Program-made: the position numbers and the translations under genes
The notes under the pieces: model-generated
Databases searched by the model: none
The model's input: the letters and a program-made list of their open reading frames with translations, nothing else
Told to the model about the DNA's origin: nothing
Source of the DNA: CAYVOX01 sp964453035
GTDB taxonomy: Bacteria > Chloroflexota > Anaerolineae > Anaerolineales > Anaerolineaceae
Direction: 5' to 3'
Assembly: GCA_964453035.1 (NCBI GenBank)
Contig: CAYVOX010000034.1
Location: 1-25,402 of the forward strand
Length of the DNA stretch: 25,402 nt
In this document: positions 1-8,176 of the stretch, one piece after another
Numbering within the stretch: position 1 is the stretch's first letter
How the letters are laid out: each line of letters opens with the position of its first letter

Positions 1-1
1 G

Positions 2-844
2 GTGCGCCAGATGCAGCCCGGCCGCATGGAAGCGGGAACCTTCACCGATGACACCGAAATGGCGCTGGCGCTGGCTGAGAGCCTGCTGGCTCACCGCCCG
101 CTGGATGGCGACGACCTGGCGCGGCGCTTCGTGCAATGGTACCGCTCCAACCCGCCGGATATCGGCATCCACACCGCCAACGTGCTCGGGCGGATTGCGC
201 TGGGGCAGCCATGGATGGATGCCGCCGCCGATGTGCAGCGCCGCAACCCGGCCAGCGCCTCCAACGGCTCGGTGATGCGCTGCTGGCCGGTGGCGGTGGC
301 GTGGTGGAACCAGCCCGGCTGGCTGGCCGCCGACAGCGCCCTGCAATCGCGCGTCACCCACCAGCACGCGGAATGCGTGGCGGGCTCGCTGTTTGTTAAC
401 ACACTGATTGCCCTGCTGGTGGCCGGTTACCCCGCGCCTGAGGCGGTTGAGGCCGTCCTGAGCCAGGTGGAGATGCCCGACGGCCTGCGCAAGGTCATCC
501 AGGCGGCGCCCTTGCGCTCACGCCCTGAACTGGCCAACAGCGGCTGGGTGCGCCACACGCTGGAAAGCGCCGTATGGGGGTTGCTCAATTTTGCTTCATT
601 TGAGGAAGTTGTGGCGCAGGTGGCTAACCTGGGTAACGATGCCGATACTGCCGCCTGTGTGGCGGGGGCGCTGGCCGGGGCGGTTTTCGGGCTGGCGGGC
701 ATCCCTGCGGCGTGGCAGTCGGCACTGCAGGGGGAATTCCCGCGCGGCAGCGGGCAATTGTGGCGGGTGGAAAACCTGGTTGAACTGGCCGATCAACTGG
801 TGGGGGTCAGTACAGGCCCGGGAATAGCCGGCGCGTCTTTTTAG
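2..844 (+). CDS. ADP-ribosylglycohydrolase family protein (5'-truncated)
   Basis: Hydrolase of the DraG/ARH type, which removes ADP-ribose from proteins or small molecules using two Mg ions. The visible part begins just before the first metal motif FTDDTEMALAL, continues with a mid-region SNGSVMRCWPVA segment, and ends with the second metal motif GNDADTAACVAGALAGAVFG. These are the two family signatures in the expected order. The family normally starts with a short GLAVGDALG-type segment, which is absent here, so the frame is open to the window edge and the first GTG at base 2 is probably an internal codon. The 3' end overlaps the convergent membrane methyltransferase gene by 38 bases. The substrate cannot be told from sequence. 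Family assignment is firm; the true start lies outside the window. Confidence 0.9.
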   Translation: MRQMQPGRMEAGTFTDDTEMALALAESLLAHRPLDGDDLARRFVQWYRSNPPDIGIHTANVLGRIALGQPWMDAAADVQRRNPASASNGSVMRCWPVAVAWWNQPGWLAADSALQSRVTHQHAECVAGSLFVNTLIALLVAGYPAPEAVEAVLSQVEMPDGLRKVIQAAPLRSRPELANSGWVRHTLESAVWGLLNFASFEEVVAQVANLGNDADTAACVAGALAGAVFGLAGIPAAWQSALQGEFPRGSGQLWRVENLVELADQLVGVSTGPGIAGASF

Positions 845-1502
845 CGTAGGCTGCCCACTGCAAGCCGAATTTCTGCGGCATCCATTTTTCGGTGGCGCGG
901 ATTTGCATCAGCGTGTAGTTGAGCATAAAAATCAGCATCACTAACCCAATCCACGACCTGAACAGCAGCGCCAGGCCCAGCCCCACCACCAGCATGCCCA
1001 GTTGGATGGGGTAGCGCACATGGCGGTAAGGTCCGCTGGTCAGCAACAGGGCGGGAGCGGGCGGCGGCAGCATGGCTTTCTCATGGCGGATGACTACCAG
1101 GGTGGCGTAGAGAACCAATCCCATGCCCAGCGCAAACAAAGCTGCGCCCAGCCAGCGCAGGGCTGCGATCTGCTCCCACACCAGCAGACCGCGCGCATCG
1201 CTAAACGGGGTTAGCACCAGGATGGATTCGAGCGAGATGTTGCGCCAGCGCTGCAGTTCAGAGAGCGACGTGACCGAATGAGCCGGCAGGGGCAGGCGCG
1301 CCGCGATGACTCCGCGCGCCACAGCGGCAGCCAACGCCAGCGCGGCAAACGCCAGCCGGGCGGGCTGCTGGAAGAAAGCGGAGAGATCTTGCCCGAGAGC
1401 GCTGAAGAGCGGAGTTTGCCCGCCCAGCACCCAGCCAACCAGGGGGATGACCAGGTAGAACGAGAAATGCAGCAAAAAGGCTTTAAGAAAACGTAGAATC
1501 AT
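807..1502 (-). CDS. Isoprenylcysteine carboxyl methyltransferase / NnrU-like membrane protein
   Basis: A 231-aa multi-pass membrane protein of the ICMT/PEMT-like superfamily, which methylates lipids or prenylated or small acceptors at the membrane with SAM. The signature is near the C terminus: SGPYRHVRYPIQLG, then a hydrophobic hairpin, then an E-x-n-FG-x-x-W-x-x-Y-x-n-RLFPGLY tail, which is the usual SAM-binding end. About five or six hydrophobic segments are visible, the first at residues 8-28. I chose the ATG at 1500-1502 because AAAGGA lies about 6 bases upstream; the frame stays open further upstream only through an assembly gap. The gene converges with the ADP-ribosylglycohydrolase and overlaps it at the 3' end. 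Bacterial members have unknown acceptors, so the exact reaction is open. Confidence 0.8.
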   Translation of the reverse strand: MILRFLKAFLLHFSFYLVIPLVGWVLGGQTPLFSALGQDLSAFFQQPARLAFAALALAAAVARGVIAARLPLPAHSVTSLSELQRWRNISLESILVLTPFSDARGLLVWEQIAALRWLGAALFALGMGLVLYATLVVIRHEKAMLPPPAPALLLTSGPYRHVRYPIQLGMLVVGLGLALLFRSWIGLVMLIFMLNYTLMQIRATEKWMPQKFGLQWAAYAKKTRRLFPGLY

Positions 1503-1530
1503 GGCAAATCCTTTGGGGCGAGGGGACGGG

Positions 1531-1630
1531 NNNNNNNNNNNNNNNNNNNNNNNNNNNNNNNNNNNNNNNNNNNNNNNNNNNNNNNNNNNNNNNNNNNNNN
1601 NNNNNNNNNNNNNNNNNNNNNNNNNNNNNN
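1531..1630. other. Assembly gap (100 N)
   Basis: Exactly 100 N, the usual placeholder for a scaffold gap of unknown length. It lies between the ICMT-like gene start and the nitroreductase stop, so both genes appear intact, but a promoter or a further small gene could be missing here. Confidence 0.99.
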
Positions 1631-1648
1631 AGCCCGGCGGCATGCGGG

Positions 1649-2239
1649 TCAGTCAAGCGCAACGCCCCACGCGCCGTCAAAAACAAATTCAGCCTGGGGC
1701 TTGCGGGCGCGGGCTTCAAACTCCGCCTGGCGGAAGTGCTCCGGCAGTACATCAGGGCTGCCCAGGTAGCCCACTGCCAGCACTGTGACCGGCTCGAAAC
1801 CAACGGGCAGAGAGAAATTCTCGGCGGCGCGAGGGGCATCGAACCCGCCCATCTGCCGCACGTAAAGGCCCAGAGCCCCGGCCTGCACGGTGAGGTGCGC
1901 CACGGCCTGGCCCAGGTCGTAGAGGGCTTTGGCGTTGATTTTGCCGGGCTCAGGCTCGCGCTGCGCCACCGTCAGCACCAGCAGCGGTGCGTTTTTGGCC
2001 CAGCTCTGGTTGCGTTCGGTGAGCGTCTCGAACAGGCGCTGGTAGGGTTCGGCCTTGAGCGGGGTGGTGACGATGAAATGCCACGGCTGGCGATTGTTGG
2101 CGGAAGGCGACCAGCGCGCGGCTTCGAACAGGCTGAGCAGCGCCTCGCGTTCCACCGGACGGCTGGAGAAGGCGCGCGGGCTCCAGCGGTTTTTGAGCAA
2201 TTCGTGGATGGGATAATCGACCCGGGCAATTTTTACCAT
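1649..2239 (-). CDS. Nitroreductase family protein
   Basis: A 196-aa FMN-dependent oxidoreductase of the nitroreductase fold, which normally reduces nitro compounds, quinones or other electron acceptors with NAD(P)H. The N-terminal motif is KNRWSPRAFSSRPV followed by AARWSPSANNRQPWHFIV, the FMN-phosphate and ring-binding region of the family. The central ALYDLGQAVAHLTVQAGALGLYVRQMGGFD and the VTVLAVGYLG segment also fit. Length is normal for the short, often dimeric members. A GAGG ribosome site lies about 8 bases before the ATG. It is divergent from the sigma-factor gene with about 177 bases between them. Substrate unknown; family certain. Confidence 0.92.
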   Translation of the reverse strand: MVKIARVDYPIHELLKNRWSPRAFSSRPVEREALLSLFEAARWSPSANNRQPWHFIVTTPLKAEPYQRLFETLTERNQSWAKNAPLLVLTVAQREPEPGKINAKALYDLGQAVAHLTVQAGALGLYVRQMGGFDAPRAAENFSLPVGFEPVTVLAVGYLGSPDVLPEHFRQAEFEARARKPQAEFVFDGAWGVALD

Positions 2240-2373
2240 AGGGCATCCTCTATATGCTTTCAGAAGTGTGACTTAACTGATTCTACAGGAAAGTTCGCTT
2301 CGGTACACGGAAAATTGAGGCGCGTTTTGCGCCGGTTGGGTTGGCTTCTCGCGCATGGGGAGGAAAAATCGTA

Positions 2374-2379
2374 TATAAT
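2374..2379 (+). promoter_or_regulatory. Probable -10 box upstream of the ECF sigma gene
   Basis: A perfect TATAAT lies 37 bases before the sigma-factor ATG in the divergent intergenic region. No convincing -35 box is found at 16-19 bases upstream, so this is a half-site call only. Confidence 0.45.
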
Positions 2380-2416
2380 CTTGACAGACGCGCGCTCCTG
2401 CGCGGAAAGGGAGTGA

Positions 2417-3025
2417 ATGGACGAAGCGGCGCTGGTTTACGAGGCAAAACACGGCGACCTGGATGCCTTCAACCGCCTGGTGCTGGCCTACCAGGAGATG
2501 GCCTACAACCTGGCGTTTCGCCTGCTCTCTGATGAAGACGGCGCGGAGGATGTGACCCAGACGGCTTTCATCTCAGCCTACCGCCACCTCAACGATTATC
2601 GCGGCGGCTCGTTCCGCGCCTGGCTGTTGCGCATGGTGACCAACGCCTGTTACGATGAGCTGCGCCGCCGCAAACGCCACCCCAGCGTGCCCCTCGAACC
2701 GCTTTCAGATGATTCCGATGAGGAAATTGAATCGCCGGCCTGGCTGGCGGACGGCAGCCCCACCCCCGAGCAAGCCCTGGATGCCGCCGAGCTTGACCAC
2801 GCCGTGCAGCACTGCCTCAATGCTCTGCCGGAGGACTTCAGAGCGGTGGTGGTGATGGTGGATGTGGAGGGATTGGATTACCAGGAGGTGGCAGAAGCCA
2901 CCGGCAAACCGCTCGGCACCATCAAAAGCCGCCTGGCGCGGGCGCGCTTAAAGCTGCGCGAATGCCTGCAGGCATTTTGGGAACTTTTACCGGCGCGCTT
3001 TCGTCTGGATAGAGAGGCTAAATGA
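2417..3025 (+). CDS. ECF-type RNA polymerase sigma factor (sigma-70 family, RpoE-like)
   Basis: A 202-aa alternative sigma factor that directs RNA polymerase to a stress or envelope regulon. Region 2 occupies about residues 10-80 (FNRLVLAYQEMAYNLAFRLL, then DAEDVTQ-like GAEDVTQTAFISAYRHL and the basic DELRRRKRH end). A variable acidic linker follows at about 88-115, and region 4 lies at about 132-188 with LPEDFRAVVVMVDVEGLDYQEVAEATGKPLGTIKSRLARAR, containing a clear helix-turn-helix. The start ATG follows GGAAAGGGAG. The stop overlaps the next gene's ATG (ATGA), so the partner anti-sigma factor is translationally coupled. The regulon is unknown. Confidence 0.95.
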   Translation: MDEAALVYEAKHGDLDAFNRLVLAYQEMAYNLAFRLLSDEDGAEDVTQTAFISAYRHLNDYRGGSFRAWLLRMVTNACYDELRRRKRHPSVPLEPLSDDSDEEIESPAWLADGSPTPEQALDAAELDHAVQHCLNALPEDFRAVVVMVDVEGLDYQEVAEATGKPLGTIKSRLARARLKLRECLQAFWELLPARFRLDREAK

Positions 3026-3855
3026 TGAGCATCCCGCCGATCTCTACCCGCGAACTTGAGCAGCTTTCCGCTTACCTGGATGGTGAGCTGGACAAGCAGG
3101 CTGTTGCTCAACTGCAGCGCGACCTGGCGCAGCGCCCTGACCTGCAGCGCGCGCTTGAAGAATTGCGCCAGACGCGGGCCATGCTGCGCAACGCTCCCAG
3201 GCGGCGCGTGCCTCACAACTTCACCCTCAAACCGCAGATGGTGCCTGCCCGGCGGCGGGTGTTCAGCCGACCGGTCTTTTCGCTCGGATTGGCCTCCGCC
3301 CTGGCGACCTTCTTCCTCCTGCTTTCGGTGATGCTCGAGTTCGTGCCCACCCCCTCGATGCTGAGTGCGCCAGCCGCCCCTCAAAGCATGGAAACTGGCT
3401 CAGGTCGTAACCAGGCCCAGGCCACCCCCAAAACGTTTGAGGCAAGCAAGACCGCCGTTTCTGGCCCGGCAGAAGCCCTGCCCACCGCTGCGCCGACCAC
3501 GGCGCTCAAATCGGTGGAGGCGACAAAGGTGGTCTCTCAGCCGGTGACGGCTGCCACCCCCACCCCGCCTGACCAGATGCGCATCACCGGCGACCTGCAA
3601 CCGCAGGGCACCGCTTTACCCACCCGCCCTGCCTCCCCTACGCTGATGCCAACCGACCTGCCCGCACCGCAGCCGACCGAGCCGCAAATGATGCTCGGCG
3701 TGCCCCCTGCTGCCGCCACCGAAACGCCCGTTGTGCAGGATGCCGCTCTGCCGCGCGGGGAGCAGGGGCGCACGCTCACATGGCTGCAAACCCTGCTGGT
3801 GGTTCTGGCGCTGGGAACCGGGCTGGCGGCCTTGTACCTGCGCCGGCGCCGGTAA
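3022..3855 (+). CDS. Membrane anti-sigma factor with Thr/Pro-rich loop
   Basis: A 277-aa predicted partner of the preceding sigma factor. Residues 8-60 (ELEQLSAYLDGELD and the following helices) resemble the cytoplasmic anti-sigma domain of RsiW/RseA-type proteins, but the zinc-binding His and Cys residues of the ZAS type are absent. A membrane segment lies at about 85-107. Residues 110-240 are Thr/Pro/Ala-rich and low in structure. A second hydrophobic segment at about 255-272 is followed by a tail of arginines, and an LPRGE sequence precedes it, recalling a sorting signal but without the LPxTG threonine. The gene overlaps the sigma gene by 4 bases. Sequestration of the sigma factor is inferred from position and domain; the trigger is unknown. 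Confidence 0.82.
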   Translation: MMSIPPISTRELEQLSAYLDGELDKQAVAQLQRDLAQRPDLQRALEELRQTRAMLRNAPRRRVPHNFTLKPQMVPARRRVFSRPVFSLGLASALATFFLLLSVMLEFVPTPSMLSAPAAPQSMETGSGRNQAQATPKTFEASKTAVSGPAEALPTAAPTTALKSVEATKVVSQPVTAATPTPPDQMRITGDLQPQGTALPTRPASPTLMPTDLPAPQPTEPQMMLGVPPAAATETPVVQDAALPRGEQGRTLTWLQTLLVVLALGTGLAALYLRRRR

Positions 3856-3906
3856 CCCCTGCCAACCCGTAGAGCATGATGGAAAATTCTCACTGAAAGG
3901 CACCGC

Positions 3907-4392
3907 ATGACGCCTCCCATCTCTTATTGCCCGTATTGCGGCGTTGCGGTGGAGCGCCGCCTGCTGTTTGGCGAGCTGAGGCCGCAGTGCCCTACCTGCG
4001 GCTGGATTTATTTTGAGGACCCTAAGGTGGCTGCCGGGGTGCTGATTGAGCAAGACGGGCACGTTTTGCTCATCCAGCGCAACAACGAGCCCCAACGCGG
4101 CCTGTGGAGCTTCCCGGCGGGTTTTATCAACGCGCATGAAGACCCGCAGGACGCCGCCCGGCGCGAATGCCTGGAGGAGACCGGCCTGGAGGTACAAATC
4201 ACCGGGCTGGCGGCGCTGATCAGCGGGCGCGAGCACCCGCGCGGCGCGGATATCGTCCTGGTTTACCATGCCAGCATCACCGGCGGCAGGCTCAACGCCG
4301 GGGATGACGCAGACCAGGCGGTTTTCTTCAGCCGCGATAAGCTGCCCCCACTGGCCTTTAGAGCTACGCGGGTTGCCCTGGGATTGGAATAA
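3907..4392 (+). CDS. Nudix hydrolase with N-terminal zinc ribbon
   Basis: A 161-aa pyrophosphohydrolase that would cleave a nucleoside diphosphate linked to another group. An N-terminal zinc ribbon is formed by Cys8, Cys11, Cys28 and Cys31 (CPYC and CPTC), as in NudC-like NADH pyrophosphatases. The Nudix box spans residues 72-94 with Gly72, Glu78, Arg86-Glu87 and Glu90-Glu91 all present, so the metal site is intact. GAAAGG sits just upstream of the ATG. The gene is 51 bases downstream of the anti-sigma gene. It lacks the larger N-terminal domain of true NudC, so an NADH role is possible but not shown. Confidence 0.9.
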   Translation: MTPPISYCPYCGVAVERRLLFGELRPQCPTCGWIYFEDPKVAAGVLIEQDGHVLLIQRNNEPQRGLWSFPAGFINAHEDPQDAARRECLEETGLEVQITGLAALISGREHPRGADIVLVYHASITGGRLNAGDDADQAVFFSRDKLPPLAFRATRVALGLE

Positions 4393-4418
4393 AAGCCGGG
4401 CCGGCTGCTGCGGGTGGG

Positions 4419-4449
4419 TTGCCTCGTTGGGGGATTTATTGCGTATAAT
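4419..4449 (+). promoter_or_regulatory. Predicted promoter giving a leaderless ftsK mRNA
   Basis: TATAAT at 4444-4449 is preceded by TTGCCT at 4419-4424 with a 19-base spacer. The ftsK ATG begins only 8 bases after the -10 box, close to where transcription should start, and there is no ribosome-binding sequence before it. The -35 match is 4 of 6. Confidence 0.6.
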
Positions 4450-4457
4450 AAGCGTAT

Positions 4458-6761
4458 ATGCCAAGAACCTCTTCAAAATCTGCTAAAACAACTGCATCGC
4501 GTAAAACCTCGCGCGCGCCGCGCCGCCGTTCCGGTAACTGGTGGAGTCGCATCCCGGCTGACCGCAAGATTGATATCCTCGGCGTGCTGCTGGCTCTGGT
4601 GGGGCTGCTGGCGCTGCTCAGCCTGTTTTCGGCGCAGCGCGGCACGCTCACCGGCGCGGTGGTGCAGGCGCTGGATAAGGTGGCGGGCTGGGGCGCGTTT
4701 GTGTTGCCCGCAGCCCTGATCCTGATTGGCCTGTGGTTGCTCTTCCGCAAGATGGAAAGCCTGCCCCAGCCAAACGCCATCCGCCTGGTGGGGCTGGCGT
4801 TGCTCTACCTGTGCCTTTTGACCATGCTGCACCTGGCAGCGGGCGGCGGGCTGGCGCTGGCTGAGCAGGGGCAAGGCGGCGGCTACCTGGGCGGCTGGCT
4901 GGAGCAACTGCTGACCGGCAGCCTGGGCAACGCTGGAGCCTGGGTGGCGCTGGTGGCGTGGCTGCTCATCGCGCTGGCGCTGACGCTGGATCTCTCCATC
5001 CAGGAAATTGCGGCGTTTTTCAGGCCGCTCTGGCAAAAGCTCCAGACGGCGCTGCAAAGCAAGCCGCGGCAGGTGGCCGCGCCCTCCCGTCGCGTTTCTC
5101 AGCCGGAGGAAGTGGAAAACAGCGATCTGCCTGCGGATTTTCACCCGCTGGCGGTGGGCGGCAGGGCACCCGCGGCGGGTAAGACTGCTGGGCGAGAAGC
5201 TCAGAGCAAGCCAGAGAAACCCATCCAGCCGGTCAAAGGCGCGAGCAGCCCTGGCATTGCACCGGCAGCGCCGCCCTCGGGCACTACCTGGAGCTTGCCG
5301 CCGATAGATGCCATCCTCGACCCGGCCACGCCGGTTGCCGTGCAGGCCAATTTGGATCACGACCGGGGGCGCATCATCGAGGAGACGCTGGCTTCCTTTG
5401 GCGCGCCCGCCCATATTGTTGAAATTCACCGCGGCCCAACCGTCACGCAATACGGGGTTGAGCCGGAGTTTATTGAAAATCGCGCCGGGCGAACCCGCGT
5501 GCGGGTGGCGAAGATTGTGGCGCTGGCTGATGACCTGGCGCTGGCGCTGGCAGCCCCGCGTATCCGCATCCAGGCACCCGTCCCGGGGCGCAATTACGTT
5601 GGTATTGAAGTTCCCAACAGCGAAATCAGCCGCGTGACGCTGCGCGAGGTGCTGGAGAGCGAATCCTTCCAGAAAATGCGCTCCGCGCTGCGCTTTGCGC
5701 TCGGCAAGGATGTGGCAGGCAAAGCCATGAGCTACGACCTGGCAGCCATGCCGCACCTGCTGATTGCCGGCACCACGGGCTCGGGCAAATCGGTGTGCGT
5801 CAATGCCATTCTGTGCACCCTGCTGATGAACAACACCCCCACCGATCTGCGCCTGGTGCTGGTGGACCCCAAGCGGGTGGAGTTGACCGGTTATAACGGC
5901 ATTCCGCATCTGCTGGCGCCGGTGGTGGTGGAGGCTGAGCGGGTGGTAGGCGCGCTGCAGTGGATGCTGCGCGAGATGGATAACCGCTACCGCAAATTCT
6001 CCGAGGCGGGCGTGCGCAACATAGTGGAATTTAACCAGAAAAGCACCAGCGAACACCTGGCTTACCTGGTGGTGGTGATTGACGAACTGGCTGACCTGAT
6101 GCTGCTGGCCCCGGAAGAAACCGAGCGCTCCATCACCCGCCTGGCACAACTGGCGCGTGCCACGGGCATTCACCTCATCCTGGCAACGCAGCGTCCCTCG
6201 GTGGACGTGCTTACCGGCCTCATCAAGGCCAACTTCCCGGCGCGCATCGCCTTTGCGGTGGCATCAGGGGTGGATAGCCGCGTGATCCTTGACCAGCCCG
6301 GTGCCGAAAGGCTGCTGGGGCGCGGCGACATGCTCTTCCAGGCGCCGGATGCCTCGGCTCCGGTACGCTTGCAGGGCGTTTACGTGGCTGAGAGTGAAAC
6401 GCAGCGCCTGGTGGATTACTGGCGCCTGGCGGCAGCCCAGCAGCCGGTTGCAGAACCTGCCCCCGGCAGCCCGGTGGATGCGCTACCCGGCAGTGTTCCC
6501 CTCAAGCAGACCCCGCTGTGGGATGAGATGAGCGCTGAAGATTCCGGCGACCCGCTCTACGGCGAAGCGCTGGACCTGGTGCGCAAGGAAGGCCGCGCTT
6601 CCATCACCATGCTGCAGCGCAGGTTGCGCATTGGCTATACCCGCGCTGCCCGCCTGATTGACGAGATGGAAGAGAAGGGCGTAATTGGCACGCCGGTGGC
6701 TAATACGCAGGTGCGCGAAGTGCTGGATTACGGTCCCACCGCTCCCCCAAAGGAAGATTAG
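4458..6761 (+). CDS. ftsK: DNA translocase FtsK/SpoIIIE
   Basis: A 767-aa septal DNA pump that clears chromosome DNA from the closing division site and helps resolve chromosome dimers. Four membrane segments are visible at about residues 36-58, 68-88, 100-120 and 152-175, followed by a linker rich in Pro/Ala at about 200-270. The motor domain contains Walker A GTTGSGKS at 438-445, LVLVDPKRVEL, and the Walker B-type VVVIDELADLML with Asp542-Glu543, then the LATQRPSVDVLTG segment. The C-terminal winged-helix gamma domain starts at about 697 (DPLYGEALDLV, then RLRIGYTRAARLIDEMEEKGVIG) and would read polar DNA motifs. Length and order are standard for a complete protein. The start is immediately downstream of a -10 box. 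Confidence 0.97.
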   Translation: MPRTSSKSAKTTASRKTSRAPRRRSGNWWSRIPADRKIDILGVLLALVGLLALLSLFSAQRGTLTGAVVQALDKVAGWGAFVLPAALILIGLWLLFRKMESLPQPNAIRLVGLALLYLCLLTMLHLAAGGGLALAEQGQGGGYLGGWLEQLLTGSLGNAGAWVALVAWLLIALALTLDLSIQEIAAFFRPLWQKLQTALQSKPRQVAAPSRRVSQPEEVENSDLPADFHPLAVGGRAPAAGKTAGREAQSKPEKPIQPVKGASSPGIAPAAPPSGTTWSLPPIDAILDPATPVAVQANLDHDRGRIIEETLASFGAPAHIVEIHRGPTVTQYGVEPEFIENRAGRTRVRVAKIVALADDLALALAAPRIRIQAPVPGRNYVGIEVPNSEISRVTLREVLESESFQKMRSALRFALGKDVAGKAMSYDLAAMPHLLIAGTTGSGKSVCVNAILCTLLMNNTPTDLRLVLVDPKRVELTGYNGIPHLLAPVVVEAERVVGALQWMLREMDNRYRKFSEAGVRNIVEFNQKSTSEHLAYLVVVIDELADLMLLAPEETERSITRLAQLARATGIHLILATQRPSVDVLTGLIKANFPARIAFAVASGVDSRVILDQPGAERLLGRGDMLFQAPDASAPVRLQGVYVAESETQRLVDYWRLAAAQQPVAEPAPGSPVDALPGSVPLKQTPLWDEMSAEDSGDPLYGEALDLVRKEGRASITMLQRRLRIGYTRAARLIDEMEEKGVIGTPVANTQVREVLDYGPTAPPKED

Positions 6762-6777
6762 CCACCCGGGAGGCAGG

Positions 6778-8100
6778 ATGTTCGCCTTAACCCGTTTTTC
6801 GCAAATGGACCCGCGCTGGATGGGTAAGCAGCTGGGGGCTGACCCGACCCTTACCATCGGCAGTCACGGCTGCCTGGTGACGAACCTGGCGATGGTGGCG
6901 ACCGGTTTTGGTTTTGACGTGACTCCTGCGGTACTCAACGACTTGCTGGTGAGGCTGGGGCCGGGTGCGGGCTTCCAGGGTGGATTGGTGATCCCTGCCA
7001 GCCTGCCGCGCGCGCTGCCCGGAATGATTTACCGCCGCTACGTTTCGGCGCGGGCCAGCCCCGCCCCAGTCGCGGAGATCCGCGCCACTCTGGCAGCCAG
7101 CCTGCCGGTGATTGTGGAGGTGGATTATGCCCCCACCCCCGGGTTGCAAACGCACTGGCTGGTGTTGACCGGCCTGAGCAACGGCGATTTTCTGGCGCAG
7201 GACCCCTTCCCCTACCCGCCGGAGCCGCAGGAGGTTCCTCTGACGCGGAGCCGGTACGGCTTTGCCGGCTCGCTGGAGGCCATCATCACCGCGGCGCTGT
7301 GGCTGGAAGGTCCGCGCCCCGTTGTGGGCAAACCCGCCGGCGCCATTTCCGTTTTCACCAGCGCCGACCAGCTGGCGCTACGCAGCCAGCCCGCCATTGA
7401 CTCCGGTAATCTCATCAAACGCTACCCTCTGCAGACCGAGTTGTTTTCGCTGGAGCTGACCGAGGCCACTCTGCTCAAGGTAGGCGCGGTCAACCAGTGG
7501 CTGCGTGTGCAGGATGCCACAGGCGCGCAGGGCTACGCGGCTGCCTGGTACCTTGAAACGCATCTGGCTGAGCCCGCTCCCCTGCCGCAGGGCAGCGGGC
7601 AGCTGCGCCTCTACACCGCCGCCGATGCGCTGGCTCTGCGCAGTTTCCCGGTGGTTGGCCCGGATAACCTCATCAAGCGCCTGGCGCTGGGCAGTGAATT
7701 ACTGGTGGTGGAAGAGAAAGCGGGCGCATTGGCTAAAGTAGGCATGCAGAACCAGTGGATTATGGTGCGCGATGCTACCGGTCAGCAGGGCTACGCAGCC
7801 GGGTGGTATCTCAACACCCAGGCGCCGCTGCCGCTGGGGCCGGGCACACCGCCTGGCAGCCCACCCCAGGGCATTTTACTGGTCTTTGCCAGCCTGCCGG
7901 GATTGGCGCTGCGCAGCCAGCCGCGAATCGCCCCCGAAACGCTCATCCTGCGCCTGGAAAAGGGCGATATGCTGCAGGTGCTGGAGCCTCGCGATGCTGC
8001 CCTGAAAAAAATCGGTACGGCGGGTGAATGGCTGAACGTGCGCTCCGCGGGCGGGCAGGCCGGTTACGTGGCGGCCTGGTATGTGAGTCGCCTGGGTTGA
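6778..8100 (+). CDS. C39-like cysteine peptidase domain with three SH3-like repeats
   Basis: A 440-aa protein. Residues 1-165 look like a papain-fold C39_2-type domain: Cys32 in SHGCLVTNLAM, His126 in THWLVLTG and Asp142 in LAQDPF form a plausible catalytic triad. Three repeats of about 70 residues follow at about 190-260, 276-346 and 367-437. Each has an LALRSQP/LALRSFP core, a W-L/I-x-V-R segment and a GYxAAWY end, as in bacterial SH3-type binding modules. I chose the ATG at 6778 because GGGAGG lies 4 bases before it; the longer frame would run into ftsK. It starts 16 bases after ftsK, so co-transcription is likely. No signal peptide or membrane segment is seen, which is odd for a possible cell-wall enzyme. 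Confidence 0.8.
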   Translation: MFALTRFSQMDPRWMGKQLGADPTLTIGSHGCLVTNLAMVATGFGFDVTPAVLNDLLVRLGPGAGFQGGLVIPASLPRALPGMIYRRYVSARASPAPVAEIRATLAASLPVIVEVDYAPTPGLQTHWLVLTGLSNGDFLAQDPFPYPPEPQEVPLTRSRYGFAGSLEAIITAALWLEGPRPVVGKPAGAISVFTSADQLALRSQPAIDSGNLIKRYPLQTELFSLELTEATLLKVGAVNQWLRVQDATGAQGYAAAWYLETHLAEPAPLPQGSGQLRLYTAADALALRSFPVVGPDNLIKRLALGSELLVVEEKAGALAKVGMQNQWIMVRDATGQQGYAAGWYLNTQAPLPLGPGTPPGSPPQGILLVFASLPGLALRSQPRIAPETLILRLEKGDMLQVLEPRDAALKKIGTAGEWLNVRSAGGQAGYVAAWYVSRLG

Positions 8101-8127
8101 ATCTGCACCATTTTTCGGTTTTTAGCG

Positions 8128-8133
8128 TATATT
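8128..8133 (+). promoter_or_regulatory. Possible -10 box for the GerW-like gene cluster
   Basis: TATATT lies in the 76-base gap before the mini GerW-like gene. No -35 match is present at the usual distance, so this is weak. Confidence 0.3.
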
Positions 8134-8176
8134 AAACACACCGGAGATAGAGTCAAGTTCCAAAAAGGAGTTGCGT

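Noticed and set aside
2381..2386. Perfect TTGACA just after the -10 box of the sigma gene
   Set aside because: No -10 box is found 16-18 bases downstream, so it is probably chance and not a second promoter.
4473..6173. A 566-codon open frame on the minus strand inside ftsK
   Set aside because: It is the antisense of a certain gene, rich in Gln/His/Arg as GC-rich mirror frames are, and has no recognisable domain.
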